Origin: CAYVAP01 sp964343195
Lineage (GTDB): Bacteria > Bacteroidota > Bacteroidia > J057
Assembly: GCA_964343195.1 (NCBI GenBank)
Contig: CAYFIR010000182.1
Span: forward strand, 1-9,039
Direction: 5' to 3'
Length of the DNA: 9,039 nt
Made by a program: the position numbers and the translations under genes. Positions 6,886 to 9,039 of this stretch are shown here, in pieces. Each line of letters starts with the position of its first letter. Positions within the stretch are counted from its first letter, which is position 1. The notes under the pieces were generated by a model. It made no database searches. It saw nothing but the letters and a program-made list of their open reading frames with translations, and was not told where the DNA came from.

Positions 6886-8802
6886 CTACATCACAAACTG
6901 GTAGGCTCTTTCGCTTTTGCCTTCATAAAAGTTAAGGAAAGCCTGGTTTACGATCCGGTTACCGCCCGGAGTAGGATAGTTGCCAGAGAAGTACCAGTCG
7001 CCCAGGTGATCAGGAATGGCTTTGGAAAGATTAGCCAGTGGCTGATACACAATCTCCAGATCCACATCAAAGCCTTCCGGCTTGACGATTTCTGTGATTT
7101 TGGCAGAAATTTCCTCCTCGGTGAATGGCTCAAATATTTCCTGAACCACATTTCGCTCGTGCATGGTGCCTTCATTTCGCATACCGATGATCTTGCGATA
7201 GGCCTTGTCGATGACATCCTCCATGCCACGATCTTTGAGCAGGCCGATGGCCGCCTGAAAGGCTACCAGTTTTTCGCTCTGAGACATGTCGATGCCATAG
7301 CAGTCGGGGTAACGGATCTGAGGCGCCGAAGAAACAATCACAATTTTCCTGGGCTTCAGCCTTGCCAGCATCGTCAGAATGCTGCGTTTCAGCGTGGTCC
7401 CTCTCACGATGGAATCGTCGATGCACACCAGGTTGTCGATACCAGGACGTACAATGCCGGTCGTGATGTCATAAACGTGGGAGACGAGGTCATCACGGGC
7501 GCTGTCATCTGTGATGAAGGTTCTCATCTTTACATCCTTGATGATGGCTTTGTCAGCGCGTGGATGCATGTTGAGGATCTTTTTCAGTTCCTTCGGATTT
7601 GGATTGGCTCCCAGTTCCTGAATACGCTTCAACTTATGCTCGGAGAGCAGGTCCTCCAGCTCCTGCATCATGCCAAAGAAGGAACTCTCTGCCGTATTGG
7701 GGATATACCCAAAGACAGTATTCTCCAGGTCGTGATCGACGGTTTTCAGGATTTTAGGCACGATGGCGGCCCCGAGGTTCTTTCGTTCCTGGTAAATGTC
7801 GGCATCACTGCCTCGTGAGAAATAGATTCGCTCAAAGGAGCAGCTAAGTTTTTTGCCAGCCTTGGTAAATGGCTTTAGCTTGACCTGCCCACTGCGACCT
7901 TTTACGCTGAGGATATGCCCGGCTGGCAGTTCTTCAATCTCGGTAGGCTCCAGCCCAAAAATGGTGCTGATCGTAGATCGCTCGGAGGCTGCTACCATGA
8001 ACTCATCGTTGTGATAGTAGTAACAGGGGCGAATGCCGTTTGGGTCGCGAAGTACAAAGCAGTCTCCGTTCCCGACGATACCGCCCATTACGTATCCACC
8101 ATCCCAGATCTTCGCTGCATTTTTGATCACCTTGGTGAGGCTGAGCTCCTCAGAAATAAGGCTGGCGATTTCAGCACGGGTGTATCCTTCTTTCTTGAAC
8201 TTCCCATAGAGGTGGTCATTGGCCACGTCCAGGAAATGTCCGATCCGCTCCATGACGGTCTCGGTGTCAGTCTGGTATCGGGGGTGCTGTCCCAGTTCGA
8301 CCAGCTTCTGGAAGAGGTAGTCAACATTCGTGAGGTTGAAGTTTCCCGCCAGGGCGAGGCTTCGATTCAGGTATTCATTGGTGCGAACCACCGGGTGCAC
8401 GGCTTCAATGCCATAGTCACCATGGGTCCCATAGCGCAAGTGGCCCAGCATAACTTCTCCTGCATATTCGAAGTGTTGCTTGAGCCACTCGGGTTCTTTA
8501 CTTTCTTCTGGGTGAGCCTTGACAAGTTCTTTCTGTCGGTTGTCTATCTCGCTAAAGATATTTCCCCAGGGGTTCGGCTTATTGTCGCGTACGCGATGCA
8601 TGTAGGGACGTCCTGGCCTGACATTGAGTTTCACCGTTGCTAGGCCTGCTCCGTCCTGACCCCGATTACGCTGCTTTTCCATCAGGAGGTACATCTTGTT
8701 CAGCCCCCAGAGGGCCGTTCCATACTTTTCCTGGTAGTACTCCAATGGTTTGAGTAGTCGGATCAGTCCAATCCCGCACTCATGCTTTATTTGGTCGCTC
8801 AC
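6886..8802 (-). CDS. purF: Amidophosphoribosyltransferase (PurF), long Bacteroidota form
   Basis: Catalyses the first committed step of purine synthesis: PRPP plus glutamine gives 5-phosphoribosylamine, glutamate and pyrophosphate. The N-terminal class II glutaminase domain (about 9-280) has Cys9 as predicted nucleophile, 'NRGQDGAG' at 46-53, 'GHLRYGT' at 120-126 (Arg123) and 'TDTET' at 178-182 (Asp179). The phosphoribosyltransferase domain contains the PRPP-binding signature 'VCIDDSIVRGTT' at 459-470, plus 'RTFITDD' (427-433) and 'SSAPQIRYPDCYGIDM' (491-506). The start is GTG at 8802: an in-frame TAA lies at 8817-8815 and no other usual start precedes Cys9. An eight-residue propeptide (MSDQIKHE) would have to be removed to expose Cys9, as in Bacillus PurF. 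At 638 residues it is well over 100 longer than the Escherichia coli enzyme. Extra segments lie before 'GHLRYGT', around 381-426, and in a tail after about 540 ('HLGDWYFSGNYPTPGGNR'). There is no C-terminal cysteine set for an Fe-S cluster. The oxyanion-hole motif is 'GNFN' rather than 'HNGN'. A second, shorter PurF elsewhere in the genome is possible. Confidence 0.92.
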   Translation of the reverse strand: MSDQIKHECGIGLIRLLKPLEYYQEKYGTALWGLNKMYLLMEKQRNRGQDGAGLATVKLNVRPGRPYMHRVRDNKPNPWGNIFSEIDNRQKELVKAHPEESKEPEWLKQHFEYAGEVMLGHLRYGTHGDYGIEAVHPVVRTNEYLNRSLALAGNFNLTNVDYLFQKLVELGQHPRYQTDTETVMERIGHFLDVANDHLYGKFKKEGYTRAEIASLISEELSLTKVIKNAAKIWDGGYVMGGIVGNGDCFVLRDPNGIRPCYYYHNDEFMVAASERSTISTIFGLEPTEIEELPAGHILSVKGRSGQVKLKPFTKAGKKLSCSFERIYFSRGSDADIYQERKNLGAAIVPKILKTVDHDLENTVFGYIPNTAESSFFGMMQELEDLLSEHKLKRIQELGANPNPKELKKILNMHPRADKAIIKDVKMRTFITDDSARDDLVSHVYDITTGIVRPGIDNLVCIDDSIVRGTTLKRSILTMLARLKPRKIVIVSSAPQIRYPDCYGIDMSQSEKLVAFQAAIGLLKDRGMEDVIDKAYRKIIGMRNEGTMHERNVVQEIFEPFTEEEISAKITEIVKPEGFDVDLEIVYQPLANLSKAIPDHLGDWYFSGNYPTPGGNRIVNQAFLNFYEGKSERAYQFVM

Positions 8803-8831
8803 TGGTATTGGGTGTTAGGTTACCGATGGTA

Positions 8832-8867
8832 CAAAGGTATAGAAATGCCTTTAGGATTTTATGCAAA
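8832..8867 (-). promoter_or_regulatory. Candidate purF promoter
   Basis: The minus strand has TACCTTTG (8839-8832), a perfect match to the Bacteroidota -7 element TAnnTTTG. A TTTG (8867-8864) lies upstream with a 24-bp spacer, slightly long for this promoter class. Transcription from here would start near 8825 and leave about 23 nt before the GTG. A second perfect TAnnTTTG (TATCTTTG, 8871-8864) overlaps the -33-like element and could be an alternative start, but no TTG is seen at the right distance upstream of it. Confidence 0.5.
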
Positions 8868-8915
8868 GATAACGATGGGGTAACGCTTCTTTTAAGATAA
8901 TGTTGAAAAAATTAT

Positions 8916-8927
8916 AATACCTGTATT
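8916..8927. repeat. Small palindrome upstream of purF
   Basis: AATAC (8916-8920) and GTATT (8923-8927) form a perfect 5-bp inverted repeat with a 2-nt centre in an AT-rich stretch upstream of the purF promoter candidate. It could be an operator half-site pair, but at this length in AT-rich sequence it may be chance. Confidence 0.2.
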
Positions 8928-8990
8928 TATCGGGCTTTCGGAATAGGATGGCATCAGGTTAGTGTGACTGGATTTTTTCTTGTATAAACC

Positions 8991-9012
8991 CACTTTCCCA
9001 GTCAAGAAAGTG
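8991..9012. repeat. Inverted repeat (hairpin) near the right edge
   Basis: CACTTTC (8991-8997) and GAAAGTG (9006-9012) are exact reverse complements separated by 8 nt. No good T-tract follows the plus-strand copy. On the minus strand the sequence after the stem is GGTTTATACAAG, also a poor U-tract. It may be a terminator remnant or a regulatory site for a gene beyond the window. The rest of 8803-9039 holds no ORF or RNA that I can support. Confidence 0.35.
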
Positions 9013-9039
9013 AGAAGTTGTATTTTCGAGGTCAAAGAA

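Noticed and set aside
7006..7818. A 270-codon plus-strand open frame opposite purF, and another of 242 codons at 7915-8643
   Set aside because: Both are antisense to PurF, whose catalytic and PRPP-binding motifs fix the coding strand.
9021..9028. TATTTTCG near the right edge as a plus-strand -7 promoter element
   Set aside because: It matches TAnnTTTG at seven of eight positions, but no TTG lies at the right distance upstream and the downstream gene is not in the window.
8803..9039. A purine riboswitch or other structured leader before purF
   Set aside because: The likely leader is only about 23 nt, and I see no conserved riboswitch core in the upstream region.

Overview
The window reads as chromosomal DNA from a member of the Bacteroidota. 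The reasons are the long (638-residue) Bacteroidota-style PurF with a 'GNFN' motif and a C-terminal tail, a WG-repeat lipoprotein, the absence of Shine-Dalgarno sequences before nearly every gene, and upstream motifs close to the phylum's TTG...TAnnTTTG promoter. Base composition is about half G+C by eye. That is high for the phylum and would suit a marine Saprospiria-, Cytophagia- or Rhodothermia-like lineage, but the genus cannot be read from the sequence.

Layout: positions 1-50 hold a short tandem array of 7-bp units just beyond the 3' end of a minus-strand WG-repeat lipoprotein gene (51-1244). A 193-bp divergent intergenic region (1245-1437) has candidate promoters in both directions and a GC-rich palindrome. 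Four tightly packed plus-strand genes follow: a GT4-type glycosyltransferase (1438-2490), a PAPS-dependent sulfotransferase (2497-3417), a Wzx/MATE-like flippase (3420-4919) and a fused TRAP-type permease (4946-6805). Gaps between them are 6, 2 and 26 bp, so they are probably one transcription unit. A strong 13-bp hairpin (6805-6837) separates this unit from the convergent minus-strand purF (6886-8802). The last 237 bp (8803-9039) hold no gene, only the purF promoter region and small inverted repeats.

How the genes may work together: the glycosyltransferase, sulfotransferase and flippase form a plausible minimal module. In it a lipid-linked or membrane-associated glycan is extended, sulfated in the cytoplasm and flipped to the periplasm. 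The co-directional TRAP permease is unexpected. TRAP importers need a periplasmic solute-binding protein and none is encoded here, so its substrate and its link to the glycan module are open. PurF is a housekeeping purine enzyme but diverges at the glutaminase oxyanion-hole motif. No rRNA, tRNA, CRISPR array, transposase or phage gene was seen.
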